A stretch of 64,000 nucleotides of DNA, from the NCBI GenBank assembly GCA_963803065.1, contig CAWDKW010000002.1, forward strand, positions 248,001-312,000, given 5' to 3'. Numbering within the stretch: the stretch's first letter is position 1; the number at the start of each line of letters is the position of its first letter. The stretch comes from DASXMT01 sp963803065 (GTDB lineage Bacteria; Actinomycetota; Acidimicrobiia; Acidimicrobiales; RAAP-2). Below, piece after piece: positions 1 through 9,143 of the stretch. The translations under genes were made by a program, and so were the position numbers. The notes under the pieces are model-generated. The model searched no databases. It was not told the DNA's origin and saw only the letters and a program-made list of their open reading frames with translations.

Positions 1-1427
1 GCGTGGTCGAGGCCGATCACGGTGCCATCGTCTTCGACGGGCGAGACATCACCCATTTGCCCCCCGACGAGATTGCGAGGCTCGGCATCGCCCAGGTGCC
101 CGGCGGCGAAGGCATCTTCCCCAACCTACGGGTCGAGGAGAACCTGCGCGCCGCCGCCTGGCAGGGCCGCCGCCGGGGCCAGCGCGATGCCGACATGATC
201 GCCGAGGCACTGGCCGCGTTTCCCGCCCTGGCCACCCGCCGCGCCGAGAGGGCCGGAAACCTGTCGGGCGGCCAGCAACAGATGCTCGCCCTCGCCATGG
301 CCACCATCACCCGCCCCAAACTGTTCCTGATCGACGAGCTCTCGCTCGGGCTCGCCCCCATCGTCGTGGAGCAGCTGCTCGGTGCCATCGAGTCGATGCG
401 CCAAGCGGGAACGACAATCCTGCTCGTCGAGCAGTCCATAAACGTGGCGATGGAGGCGGCCGACCGCGTCTACGTCATGGAGTCAGGTGCAGTGCACTTC
501 TCGGGCCCGACCGGCGAGTTGGCGGCGCACCCCGAGCTCCTCTGGTCGATCTACCTCAAGCAGGCCGCCGAGTCGATCGGCGCGCCAACCACCGTGAGCG
601 GGCCAGGCGGACGGCACGAGCTCGAGGTGCGAGGCGTCTCGGTCCGCTTCGGGGGCAATGTGGTGCTCGACGACGTGTCCCTTCATGCCGCCCGAGGGGA
701 GATCGTCGGGATCATCGGTCCCAACGGCGCAGGAAAGACGACGCTGTTCGACGTCGTCTCGGGGTTCCTGCGGGCCGACACAGGACGCGTGGAGCTAAGC
801 GGTGCCGACGTGACTGCACGCAGCGCGGCGGACCGCTCCCGGCTCGGGCTCGGCCGCTCCTTCCAAGACTCGCGTCTCTTCTCCAATCTGACGGTGCGCG
901 ACGCGCTGGCGGTCTCCCTCGAGCGCTTCATCGACGTGGGTGACGTCTTCAACGCCATCCTTCGCCTGCCGACCCAGGTCCGCACAGAGACTGCCGTCGC
1001 CCACCGGGTGGACGAACTCATCGAACAGTTCAGCCTCGGCCGCTTCGCCGACAACCTGGTGAGCGAGCTATCGACCGGTACGCGACGCCTGGTCGACCTG
1101 GCGGCCATCGTGGCTCATCAGCCGAGGGTCGTTCTCCTCGACGAGCCCTCCTCCGGCGTGGCCCAGCGCGAGGTGGAGGCCATGGTCGAGCTGCTGCGCA
1201 ACCTGCGCGACCACCTCGAAGCCACCTTTATCGTCGTCGAGCACGACATTGCTTTCATCGCCGAGTTGGCCGACCGCCTGGTGGCCCTCGACCGCGGCGC
1301 CGTGCTGGCGAGCGGGTCGGCCAGAGACGTCCTTGCGTCGACCGCCGTCGAGGAGGCATTCCTCGGCTCCGATCCTCTGGCGCTGACGCGCTCGGATATC
1401 CGAGGTAACGCGGCGGACCAACAGTGA
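1..1427 (+). CDS. Fused LivF-LivG-type ABC transporter ATPase (5' end outside window)
   Basis: The gene enters the window already open, so its start and first Walker A motif are missing. About the first 195 residues visible are a LivF-type ATPase, with signature LSGGQQQM, Walker B LFLIDEL and the H-loop replaced by LLVEQS. A second, complete LivG-type ATPase follows: Walker A GPNGAGKTT near 718-744, Walker B VVLLDEPSSG and H-loop VVEHD. Its ABC signature is atypical, LSTGTRRL instead of LSGGQ. In the family these subunits are normally separate proteins energising uptake of branched-chain amino acids or similar organic acids; here both lie in one polypeptide. The stop overlaps the next start by 4 bp, and that gene is the matching substrate-binding protein. 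The permease genes presumably lie upstream (inference). The substrate is unknown. Confidence 0.9.
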   Translation, partial: VVEADHGAIVFDGRDITHLPPDEIARLGIAQVPGGEGIFPNLRVEENLRAAAWQGRRRGQRDADMIAEALAAFPALATRRAERAGNLSGGQQQMLALAMATITRPKLFLIDELSLGLAPIVVEQLLGAIESMRQAGTTILLVEQSINVAMEAADRVYVMESGAVHFSGPTGELAAHPELLWSIYLKQAAESIGAPTTVSGPGGRHELEVRGVSVRFGGNVVLDDVSLHAARGEIVGIIGPNGAGKTTLFDVVSGFLRADTGRVELSGADVTARSAADRSRLGLGRSFQDSRLFSNLTVRDALAVSLERFIDVGDVFNAILRLPTQVRTETAVAHRVDELIEQFSLGRFADNLVSELSTGTRRLVDLAAIVAHQPRVVLLDEPSSGVAQREVEAMVELLRNLRDHLEATFIVVEHDIAFIAELADRLVALDRGAVLASGSARDVLASTAVEEAFLGSDPLALTRSDIRGNAADQQ

Positions 1428-3188
1428 GCAGCACGATCCCCGAATCGCCACGAGGCGAGAGACCGTGGCCGCGGGTGAGCCGGCTACGCGTCGTCGGGCC
1501 GGTCGTCCTCATTGTGGCGGCGCTAGTGGCCGCCGGAGTCTTGGCCACTGTGCACGAGAACAACAGCACAAGGCCCGTACCCAACTCCGCCTCGCCGGCG
1601 GGCAACAGCGGTGCGCGATCCGCCACGCCGCTTTCTGTACCCATCACCTACCAGGTCGCCGCTCGCGCCGGGAAGGCCGCCAACTACGACTGGGGCCCTG
1701 AGTGCGACCTCAAGACCGGGCGGCTGAAGATGCCGACTGTCTACGCCCCACCGTGCGTGCCTGTCATCAGCGGCCACACCAACAGCGGTGCCACCTGGGG
1801 GGGTGTCTCGGGCAGCACCATCAACCTCGTCTACTACCAGCCCCAGCCCGGCGGCCTCTCCTCGGCCATCGCCGGCGCGGCCGGGACCCCGGCCACCAAC
1901 TTTGCCTCGGCCCAGGCCTACGTGGCCATGTTCAACCACGTCTACAACACGTACGGACGCCATGTGAATCTCATCCTCCTCAACGCCACCGGGTCCGGAA
2001 GCGATCCGGTGGCGGCGCACGCCGACGCCGTGACCGCCGCACAGCAGCTCCACGCCTTCGCGTCCATCGGAGGTCCCGCCGCGACGTCGGCCTACGAAGA
2101 GGAGCTGGCACGCCTGCACGTCCTGTGCATGGGCTGCGGCGACTCTTCCCTCTACGGCGAGATCGAGCGCAACGCCCCCTACCAGTGGGCCAACCTCCCG
2201 ACGGCCGACACATCGCTCGACGAGACCATCGACTACCTTGTGGCCAAGCTGAATGGCAAGGATGCCGCCTGGGCCGGCGAGGCCTCGTTGCGCTCGCATC
2301 GGCGGACGTTCATCGTGGTCAACGAGACGTCTGAACCCCCCGCCCGGGGTTCGGCGCAGCTGACGGCTTCGCTGGCCAAGAAGCTGCGAGCGGGGCGAGT
2401 GCACATGGCCGCCCAAACCGACCTCACCTATCTCCTCGACCTCACTACCTTGCCCGCTCAGGCGGCCACCCTGGCCGAGAAGCTCAAGGCTTCCGGCGCC
2501 ACCAGCGTTGTCTTCGCCGGCGACCCAATCATGCCCATATACCTCACCCGGGCCTGCGCGGCCATCGGCTACTACCCCGAGTGGATCATCACGGGCACCG
2601 TGCTCACGGATACCTCGACGCTCGGGCGCTACTACGACCAGAAGGAGTGGGCGCACGCGTTCGGTGTCTCCAGTCTGGCGGTGCCGACGCCTATCGCGAC
2701 GGGGATCGCTTACGAGCTCTATCGGTGGTGGTACGGCGCGTCCACGAGGCCAGCCGCCACCCTGACCGCCTCGATCATCATTCCGCCGATCATGCAATTC
2801 TTCGATGGCGCGCAGCTGGCCGGCCCCGACCTGACCCCCTCCACGTTCGCCACCGGGCTCTTTCGCGCCGCGTCCGGCAGGAGGTGCGCCTACTTCGCCG
2901 CTCCAGGCCTTCGGTTACCATGGCGCCGCCCCCGCGCCCAGCTACTCCTCTCCCGCCGACTACACCTTCTTGTGGTACGACGCCACGGCGAAAGGACCCG
3001 ACGAGCAGGGCGTCGACGGGACCGGATTGATGCGCTACGTGAACGGCGGCGCTCGCTATAAGGCCAGCGTCGTCCCCGCGGGCCCCGTTCCAATGTTCTC
3101 GCTGCCTGGATCGGTCACCAGTTACCCGACCCCGCCCGACCAGGCACCCTCGTACCCGGCGTGGCCCGGCTCGCCTGCCGCGGGCTGA
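1424..3188 (+). CDS. ABC transporter substrate-binding protein, frameshifted near the C-terminus
   Basis: The GTG start overlaps the ATPase stop. A basic N-terminus and a hydrophobic segment (about residues 24-42) suggest a membrane anchor or signal peptide. A periplasmic-binding-protein type I domain of the branched-chain amino acid class follows (INLVYYQPQPGG near residue 125; TSVVFAGDPIMPIYLTRA near 365). The opening frame degenerates after 2878. Removing one base at 2879 joins RAASG to GGAPTS and restores a typical C-terminus (AFGYHGAAPAP, then YTFLWYDATAKG) up to the TGA at 3186-3188. The full product is about 588 residues. The frameshift may be an assembly error or a recent inactivation. 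Role: delivering ligand to the transporter encoded upstream; ligand unknown. Confidence 0.8.
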
Positions 3189-3597
3189 CACCCTCCTTCG
3201 AGAGGCAAGGCTCAAACTCGCCAGCCCTGGAAGGTCTTCGACAACAGCACCTCAGTTGCGACAATGAAGGATCCGGTTCAGCTCACCACTGAGGCTCAAC
3301 ACGCCAGGGCTCGTCCTAGTCGGCGTCGATGGTTTTGCTCACGCGGCTGTGACGGCTTGTTAGTCCTGTTCGCCTGCACTTGCCCGTATTCGGTACCTCT
3401 TGCCTCAACCACCGGATTGGTGGATATTCACAGATCCCTCCTCCCGCCCGAGGGGTCCAGCAACCCGGTCCTCGCCCTGACCGGTCGTTGTGCCCCCCCA
3501 GGCGCAGAATCCGAAACCATCTGGCACCGTAGGCGCAGGTCTGCTCGGCCGTTTGCCATTTGCGTTACCCTTTCGCTAGCTCAAGGGGGCCTTTCTG
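3189..3597. other. Intergenic region
   Basis: About 410 bp between the binding-protein gene and the cyclase-ATPase gene. A small open frame at 3264-3605 has no recognisable domain and is not called. A purine-rich AAGGGGGC ends about 8 bp before the ATG at 3598 and can serve as its ribosome binding site. I see no convincing terminator or repeat. Confidence 0.5.
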
Positions 3598-6500
3598 ATG
3601 GCTGAGAGTGCGCAGGCCGAGACGGTCGTGGGGACGTTCCTCTTCACCGACCTCGTCGGGTCGACCGCGCTGTCTTCTTCCATGAGTGCCGAAGCCGCCG
3701 ACAACCTACGTAGGACCCACTTCGGTCTCCTCCGAGGCGCTATGTCGGCGACCGGCGGCAACGAGGTGAAGAACCTCGGGGACGGACTCATGGTGATGTT
3801 CATGAGTCCGAGCAGGGCGGTGGCTTGTGCGGTGGCCATGCAGCAGGCCGTCGAACGCTACAGCCGCCGGGCGGAGTTCGATCTGGCCATCCGAGTCGGC
3901 ATGGCCACCGGCGAGGCAACGGTCGAAGGCGCCGACTTCTTCGGCGACCCCGTGATCGAGGCCTCCCGCCTGTGTGCCCACGCCGAAGGTGGCCAGATTC
4001 TCGCCACAGAACTTCTGTGTCTAAATCTCGGCCGCCACTCGTCCTGGGAGTTCACTCCCATCGGTTCGCTGCAGCTGAAGGGCTTACCCGAGCCCGTCGC
4101 CACTCTGGCCGTGTCCTGGGAGCCTGAAGAGCCCTCTGAATCGGACCGGCCACCGCTACCGCGGCGACTGGCTTCTTCCACGGCCAGTGCTCTCTTTGGC
4201 TTCTCGGGGCGTGGTACCGAACTGGAGCGTCTGCTCGACGCCCAGAAGCAGTCAGCCGTCGAGGCGAGGCTCCAGGTGGTGCTCGTGTCGGGTGAGCCTG
4301 GCGTCGGGAAGACAAGCCTGGCAGCCCAAACTGCCCGCATCGCGCATGGCCAAGGTGTGACCGTGCTCTTCGGGGCGTGCCCCGAAGGAATGAGTGCCCC
4401 TTACCAGCCGTGGATCAGCGCCCTCTCCCATCTCGTGGGCCACTGCCCGGCGGAGGTCCTCGGTGGGCTCAGTGTGGTCCACGCCGGTGCCCTTCGACGT
4501 CTGCTTCCGGCAGATGCCCCATTGCTGCCCGAAGGAACCGCGGTGGAAGCAGACGCAGAGACCGAGCAGTACCTGCTCATGGACTCGGTCATGCATCTGT
4601 TCGCATTGGCCTCCGCACACGCCGCCGTCCTCCTTGTCATCGACGACCTGCATTGGGCAGACGCGGCCAGCCTGGCGCTGTTGCGACACCTCATCAGCTC
4701 CTCAGCCCAACTGCGGTTGTCGATCGTGGGCAGCTACCGTGACAGCGACCTCTCGCCGTCGCATCCCCTCACTGGCGTGCTTGCCGACCTCCACCGCGAG
4801 TCGTCGGTGAGCCGGGTGAGCTTGGGAGGTCTGGACGACACCGAGATCGTTGAGCTCGTCGAGACCGCAAGGGGGTACCAACTTGACGATGCCGGTGTTG
4901 CCCTAGCACATGCACTACGCCGCGAGACCGGAGGTAACCCGTTCTTCGTGGGCGAGCTGCTGCGCCACCTTGGCGAGTCGGGAGCGATCGTCCAGGACGA
5001 ATCAGGACGGTTCAGCCTGGCCGGCGATCTCGAGGAGCTTGCGCTGCCGCCTAGCGTGCGCGACGTCGTGATCCGACGGGTGGCTCGCCTCGGGGACGAG
5101 GCGCTGTGGGTGTTGTCGGTGGCGGCCGTCATCGGCCAGGACTTCGCCCTCGACCTCCTCGGGGAGGTAACCGAGACTGACCCCGACCCCTTACTCGATG
5201 TCCTCGAGCAGGCCACGACGGCGGCCCTGGTGATCGAGGCACCGGAGGACCCTGGGCGCTACCGCTTCACCCATGCCCTCATCCAACACACGCTGTACCA
5301 GGAGCTCAGCGCCGCACGGCGACAGCGTCTCCACCTCCTTGTGGCCGAGGCTCTCGAAGGACTCGCGGTGACGACGGTACGTTGGTCCAGCCACCTCGCC
5401 GAGCTCGCCCGGCACTGGCAGGCCGCCACAAGCCCGACCAATGCCGCCAAAGCCATCGACTACAGCCGCCGAGCCGGTGATGCGGCCAAGGACGCGTTGG
5501 CTCTGGCCGATGCCGCGCGTTGGTATGCCCAGGCGGTGGAGTTGGCCGAACGTGACTTCTCCACTGACCCAGCGCTGCGCTGTCATTTGCTCATTTCACT
5601 CGCCGCAGCACAGCTCCCCGCCGATGCGGCGCTCGGTCGCTCGACCCTCAGAGAAGCAGGCGCACTTGCCGAGCAGATTGGTGACCCGGAGATCATGATC
5701 TCATGGGCGCTCACGCGCGTATACGGCGCCCAGACCTCCGAGTCTGCCGATCCCGAGGTGCTCCGGCTTACGCGCCAGGCCCTGGCGTCGGTTGGCAGCG
5801 ACAAGGCCGCAATTCGAGCTCGACTGCTGGCAGCACTGGCCGACGAGACCGATCCCAGCGAATGGCAGGAACGTTGTGAACTGGCCAAGGCAGCAAGAGC
5901 GGCGGCGGCTGAGGCCGACGACGAAACTGCCGTCCTGGAGGTGTTCCTGATGACGAGCTTTATGACGCCGGTGGATCAGATCACAGACGAGCTGGGACAT
6001 GCCGCAAGGGCGGTCGGACTGGCCGAGGAGGCTGGAAACCCCGTCAACCTGGCGAGCGCGCTGTTCTTCCGACTCAGCGTCGAGATGGCTGTCGGCGACT
6101 TCGCCAGCGCCCAGCGATCAGTCGCTCGTCTCACAGCACTGGCCGAATCTTTCGCCCTACCCACCATCGAGATTCTCGCAGCCGAGGCGCATGCAGCGTG
6201 CTCCATGGCCGTCGGGGACCTCGGCACGCTCGAGCGAGAAGCAGAAGCAGTCCTCAATATCAGCGGCAAGGTCCCGTCATCCTTGGCCATCTATGGGGGG
6301 TGCCTGTTCGAATTGCGCTGGGCCCAAGGCCGTCTCAGCGAGTTCGCGGCGATGTTCGCCGATGCTGCGACTGAGATGCGGAGCTATGCCGGATTTCGAC
6401 CGGCTTTGGTATTGGCGTACCTGGAAGCGGGCGAAGTCGACCGGGCGCGATCGGTCTTCGCAGATGACGCATCGGACCAGTTCGTCTCATTCCCCCGCGA

Positions 6501-6930
6501 CGCGGTGTGGTCAGCTTGCATGACGATCTTTGCTGAAGTTGCTGTCAGGCTCGACGATGAAGACGCCGCGATCGCACTGTATGACTTGCTTTTACCCTTC
6601 GGCAATCTCCATTGCGCCGCGGGGCCCATCTACTACGGGATCGCTGATCGGACGATCGGCAATCTTGCCGGCTTCCTCGGCCGCGCGGACGAGGCCGAAC
6701 GGCGCCTGCGCCACGCTCTCGAGGTGCAGCGCGGCATCGGCCCATCCTTCTGGACGGCAAGAACAGCCGCCGAACTCGCCGATTGTCTGCTCGACCGCGA
6801 TGGTAAGCGAGATGGGATGGCCGAAGTGATTCAGCTTCTCGACGAAGCCAGTCGTCTGGCCGAAGCAGGAGGATACGGAGCCGTGACACGCCGAGTCGCA
6901 GAGGTTAGGGCTCAACGTGATGCCGACTGA
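3598..6930 (+). CDS. Class III cyclase-domain / AAA ATPase signalling protein
   Basis: 1110 residues. Residues 10-180 form a class III nucleotide cyclase domain with both metal-binding aspartates (FTDLVGST, D18; NLGDG, D62) and a lysine before the second (K58). The usual transition-state asparagine is absent: the segment reads GDPVIEASRL where an active cyclase has a VNxAxR pattern. From about 200 an AAA/STAND-type ATPase follows (Walker A GEPGVGKTS near 231; Walker B LLVIDDLHWAD near 345). The rest is helical and TPR-like. No LuxR helix-turn-helix is seen at the C-terminus. Mycobacterial relatives combine cyclase and ATPase modules with a LuxR domain. The role is probably nucleotide-dependent signalling; cyclase activity is doubtful. 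The gene stands alone. Confidence 0.85.
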   Translation: MAESAQAETVVGTFLFTDLVGSTALSSSMSAEAADNLRRTHFGLLRGAMSATGGNEVKNLGDGLMVMFMSPSRAVACAVAMQQAVERYSRRAEFDLAIRVGMATGEATVEGADFFGDPVIEASRLCAHAEGGQILATELLCLNLGRHSSWEFTPIGSLQLKGLPEPVATLAVSWEPEEPSESDRPPLPRRLASSTASALFGFSGRGTELERLLDAQKQSAVEARLQVVLVSGEPGVGKTSLAAQTARIAHGQGVTVLFGACPEGMSAPYQPWISALSHLVGHCPAEVLGGLSVVHAGALRRLLPADAPLLPEGTAVEADAETEQYLLMDSVMHLFALASAHAAVLLVIDDLHWADAASLALLRHLISSSAQLRLSIVGSYRDSDLSPSHPLTGVLADLHRESSVSRVSLGGLDDTEIVELVETARGYQLDDAGVALAHALRRETGGNPFFVGELLRHLGESGAIVQDESGRFSLAGDLEELALPPSVRDVVIRRVARLGDEALWVLSVAAVIGQDFALDLLGEVTETDPDPLLDVLEQATTAALVIEAPEDPGRYRFTHALIQHTLYQELSAARRQRLHLLVAEALEGLAVTTVRWSSHLAELARHWQAATSPTNAAKAIDYSRRAGDAAKDALALADAARWYAQAVELAERDFSTDPALRCHLLISLAAAQLPADAALGRSTLREAGALAEQIGDPEIMISWALTRVYGAQTSESADPEVLRLTRQALASVGSDKAAIRARLLAALADETDPSEWQERCELAKAARAAAAEADDETAVLEVFLMTSFMTPVDQITDELGHAARAVGLAEEAGNPVNLASALFFRLSVEMAVGDFASAQRSVARLTALAESFALPTIEILAAEAHAACSMAVGDLGTLEREAEAVLNISGKVPSSLAIYGGCLFELRWAQGRLSEFAAMFADAATEMRSYAGFRPALVLAYLEAGEVDRARSVFADDASDQFVSFPRDAVWSACMTIFAEVAVRLDDEDAAIALYDLLLPFGNLHCAAGPIYYGIADRTIGNLAGFLGRADEAERRLRHALEVQRGIGPSFWTARTAAELADCLLDRDGKRDGMAEVIQLLDEASRLAEAGGYGAVTRRVAEVRAQRDAD

Positions 6931-7111
6931 GAGTTGTACTCAGTGGACGGCGAAGTAGGTGGCGAACCGTGCCGCAGAACCTCACGAGCGCGCCCGAGTC
7001 AGGGCGGCCGTCCAGGCCAGCGCAGTCACCCAGAGGGGCTGTGCCTCGGAGACAGCCACCCAGACAGGTGCGTCGTGGTTCTAGGGGCCGCCTCAACGAC
7101 GTGGGACGGCA

Positions 7112-8341
7112 TCATGCGGCGACCGCCGGCAGGCGGACGGTGAAACAGCACCCGTTGGACTCGTTGGCCACTTCGATGCTCCCCCCGTGGGCCTCGACGA
7201 GTCCTTGCGCAATGGCCAGGCCGAGGCCGGCACGTTTGTCAGGTTCCGGGCTACGTGCCGAATCGCCGCGGTAGCCGAGTTCGAACACCCGGGCGAGTTC
7301 AGCCTCTGCGATACCGCCGCAGCCGTCGCGCACCGTCATCACGGTCCCGGTCTCGTCGGCATGAGCGGACAGGCGGACCTTGCCGCCGGCGGATGTGTGG
7401 CGCAGCGCGTTCTCCAGCAGGTTGCGTAGGATGCGCAGGAACTCCGTGGTCGAGAGGCGCACGTCGGTCGACACGGTGTCAACCACCCCCTCGATCTCCA
7501 CGTCCTTTCCCGTCGCCATCGGGCGAACAAGCGTGATGGCGTCGGCGACGACGTCGTGCAACGAGACCAACTCGAGGTTGAGGCTGAGCAGTCCGCTTTG
7601 GATGCGACTCAGGCGGAAGAGATCATCGACCATGCCAGTGAGCCGTGCGACCTCGCTGCTCATCGTCCGGTAGTAGCGCGCGATCGTCTCAGGATCGGTC
7701 ACGACGCCGTCCTGGAGCGCCTCGGTCATGGCTTGGATGCCCGCTAGCGGCGTCCGCAGGTCGTGGGATATCCAGGCCACGAGCTCGCGCCGGGACACCT
7801 CGAGCGAGCGTTCCCGCACGATCGACTCGTGAAGCTGCTCACCGATCTGCTGCAGCTGGCGCGACAGGTTGTTCAGCTCGAGGGTCGCACTCGGAGCCAC
7901 GGTGTCTCGGGGACGCTGGCCGAGCGACGAAGCCTGCCGGCTGACCGCGTCGATACCCAGGCGCAGGGTTCGGGCCAGCACGACTGCGGCCAGCCCGCTC
8001 ACTGTCCCCGCGGCAATCAGCACGATGATGACCGTGCGCACGTCCTTGGGCGAGAGAAACATCTGGGAGCCGGCGAGCACCGTACCGGCCACTATGCCCA
8101 ACACGGTGGTCAGCGCGGCGACCCAGAGGTAGAGGGACAGCGGGCTCTGGCCGAGGCGCCGGGTGACGGCCACACCCAAGACCGAGAGGACCAATGCGGC
8201 CCCGGCGGCCAGGGAAACGATCTCGGTCGCCGCCCCGGGAGAGTCGCCGAACCCGTACGCGAGGAGCCACGCGGCGGCTATTCCTCCCGCTCCCAACGGC
8301 ACGATCCGTCGCATGCCGCCGACGCTTCTCCCGCCGCTCAT
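7112..8341 (-). CDS. Sensor histidine kinase, partner of the adjacent OmpR-type regulator
   Basis: The ATG at 8341 is chosen because it makes an ATGA overlap with the response-regulator stop; a GTG-type start at 8368 would lie inside that gene. About 409 residues. Four or so hydrophobic segments occupy the first 140 residues, then a HAMP-like linker. The HisKA domain carries the phospho-acceptor histidine in WISHDLRTPLAG. The HATPase domain has the N-box LLENALRH, a G1-type DGCGGI and G2-type AGLGLAIAQG. Family knowledge: an inner-membrane kinase that autophosphorylates and passes phosphate to its regulator. The signal is unknown. Position suggests that the pair controls the divergent operon starting at 9144. 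Confidence 0.92.
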   Translation of the reverse strand: MSGGRSVGGMRRIVPLGAGGIAAAWLLAYGFGDSPGAATEIVSLAAGAALVLSVLGVAVTRRLGQSPLSLYLWVAALTTVLGIVAGTVLAGSQMFLSPKDVRTVIIVLIAAGTVSGLAAVVLARTLRLGIDAVSRQASSLGQRPRDTVAPSATLELNNLSRQLQQIGEQLHESIVRERSLEVSRRELVAWISHDLRTPLAGIQAMTEALQDGVVTDPETIARYYRTMSSEVARLTGMVDDLFRLSRIQSGLLSLNLELVSLHDVVADAITLVRPMATGKDVEIEGVVDTVSTDVRLSTTEFLRILRNLLENALRHTSAGGKVRLSAHADETGTVMTVRDGCGGIAEAELARVFELGYRGDSARSPEPDKRAGLGLAIAQGLVEAHGGSIEVANESNGCCFTVRLPAVAA

Positions 8342-9030
8342 GCCGCGAACCGGTAGCCAACGCCCCACACGGTCAGGATCCGGCTCGGATTACTCGGGTC
8401 GGGCTCGAGCTTCTCGCGCAGCCGGCGGATATGCACGGTGATCGTTGCACTGTCGCCGTACGTCCAGCCCCACACCGTCTCCATGAGCTCCTCCCGGCGG
8501 AACACGACGCCGGGGTTGCGCATCAAGAAGACGAGCAGGTCGAACTCGCGCGGCGTGATAACCACCAGGTCGCCGTTTCGGGTCACCCGCCGAGCACCCA
8601 CGTCAACGGAGAGATCTGCTGCGCGCAACGTCGGTCCCGTCGTCAGGCTCGGGGCGAAGTCAGACGTGGAGCGGCTCAGCACCGACTTCACCCGAGCCGC
8701 CACCTCACGAGGAGAGAACGGCTTGGTGACATAGTCGTCCGCCCCGACCTCGAGCCCACCGACACGATCCTCCTCCTCGCCGAGCGCCGTCAGCATGATG
8801 ACCGGTACCCGGCCAAGGAGACGAATGTGCCGGAAGACGTCGAACCCGCTGAGCCGGGGGAGCATCAGGTCCAGAACGACGAGGTCGGGCAGGCGTTCCG
8901 TCGCCGCGTCCACCGCGGTGACCCCGTCATTGGCCACACTCACCTCGAAGCCCTCGCGCTCGAGGTAGCGGGTGAGCACCTCCGCCACCGTGGGGTCGTC
9001 GTCCACGATGAGGACGTGAGGCACCGTCAT
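8338..9030 (-). CDS. OmpR/PhoB-family response regulator
   Basis: 230 residues. The receiver domain holds the acidic pocket DDD near residues 10-12, the phospho-acceptor aspartate in LVVLDLMLP (about D54), the conserved T in MLTA and K in YVTKPF. The C-terminal winged-helix domain reads TPREFDLLVFL, then the recognition helix TVHIRRLREKLE and the closing GVGYRF. It is the first gene of a two-gene unit with the downstream kinase. The start lies 114 bp from the divergent aminotransferase gene. That interval contains an 11-bp-spaced TTAG repeat, the usual geometry of an OmpR-class site. Confidence 0.95.
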   Translation of the reverse strand: MTVPHVLIVDDDPTVAEVLTRYLEREGFEVSVANDGVTAVDAATERLPDLVVLDLMLPRLSGFDVFRHIRLLGRVPVIMLTALGEEEDRVGGLEVGADDYVTKPFSPREVAARVKSVLSRSTSDFAPSLTTGPTLRAADLSVDVGARRVTRNGDLVVITPREFDLLVFLMRNPGVVFRREELMETVWGWTYGDSATITVHIRRLREKLEPDPSNPSRILTVWGVGYRFAA

Positions 9031-9081
9031 GCAACGATCGTATGGCCGCTGGCGAGCCGACGCTCAGGGCTCGCCAGAAGT

Positions 9082-9096
9082 TTAGAAAATGGTTAG
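9082..9096. promoter_or_regulatory. Possible OmpR-class binding site (TTAG direct repeat)
   Basis: TTAG at 9082-9085 and again at 9093-9096, spaced 11 bp, within a short AT-rich stretch (TTTAGAAAATGGTTAGGA) between the divergent regulator and aminotransferase genes. PhoB/OmpR regulators commonly bind 11-bp direct repeats. The assignment rests on spacing and position only. Confidence 0.4.
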
Positions 9097-9143
9097 GATT
9101 CAGCCGTTCGTTTTCTCGAAGGCGGCACCTATGGTGGGCGACC

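Noticed and set aside
1523..2797. 424-codon minus-strand open frame
   Set aside because: Shadow of the substrate-binding protein gene; no motif and unnatural composition.
3264..3605. 113-codon open frame before the cyclase-ATPase gene
   Set aside because: No domain, poor start context and overlap with the next gene start.
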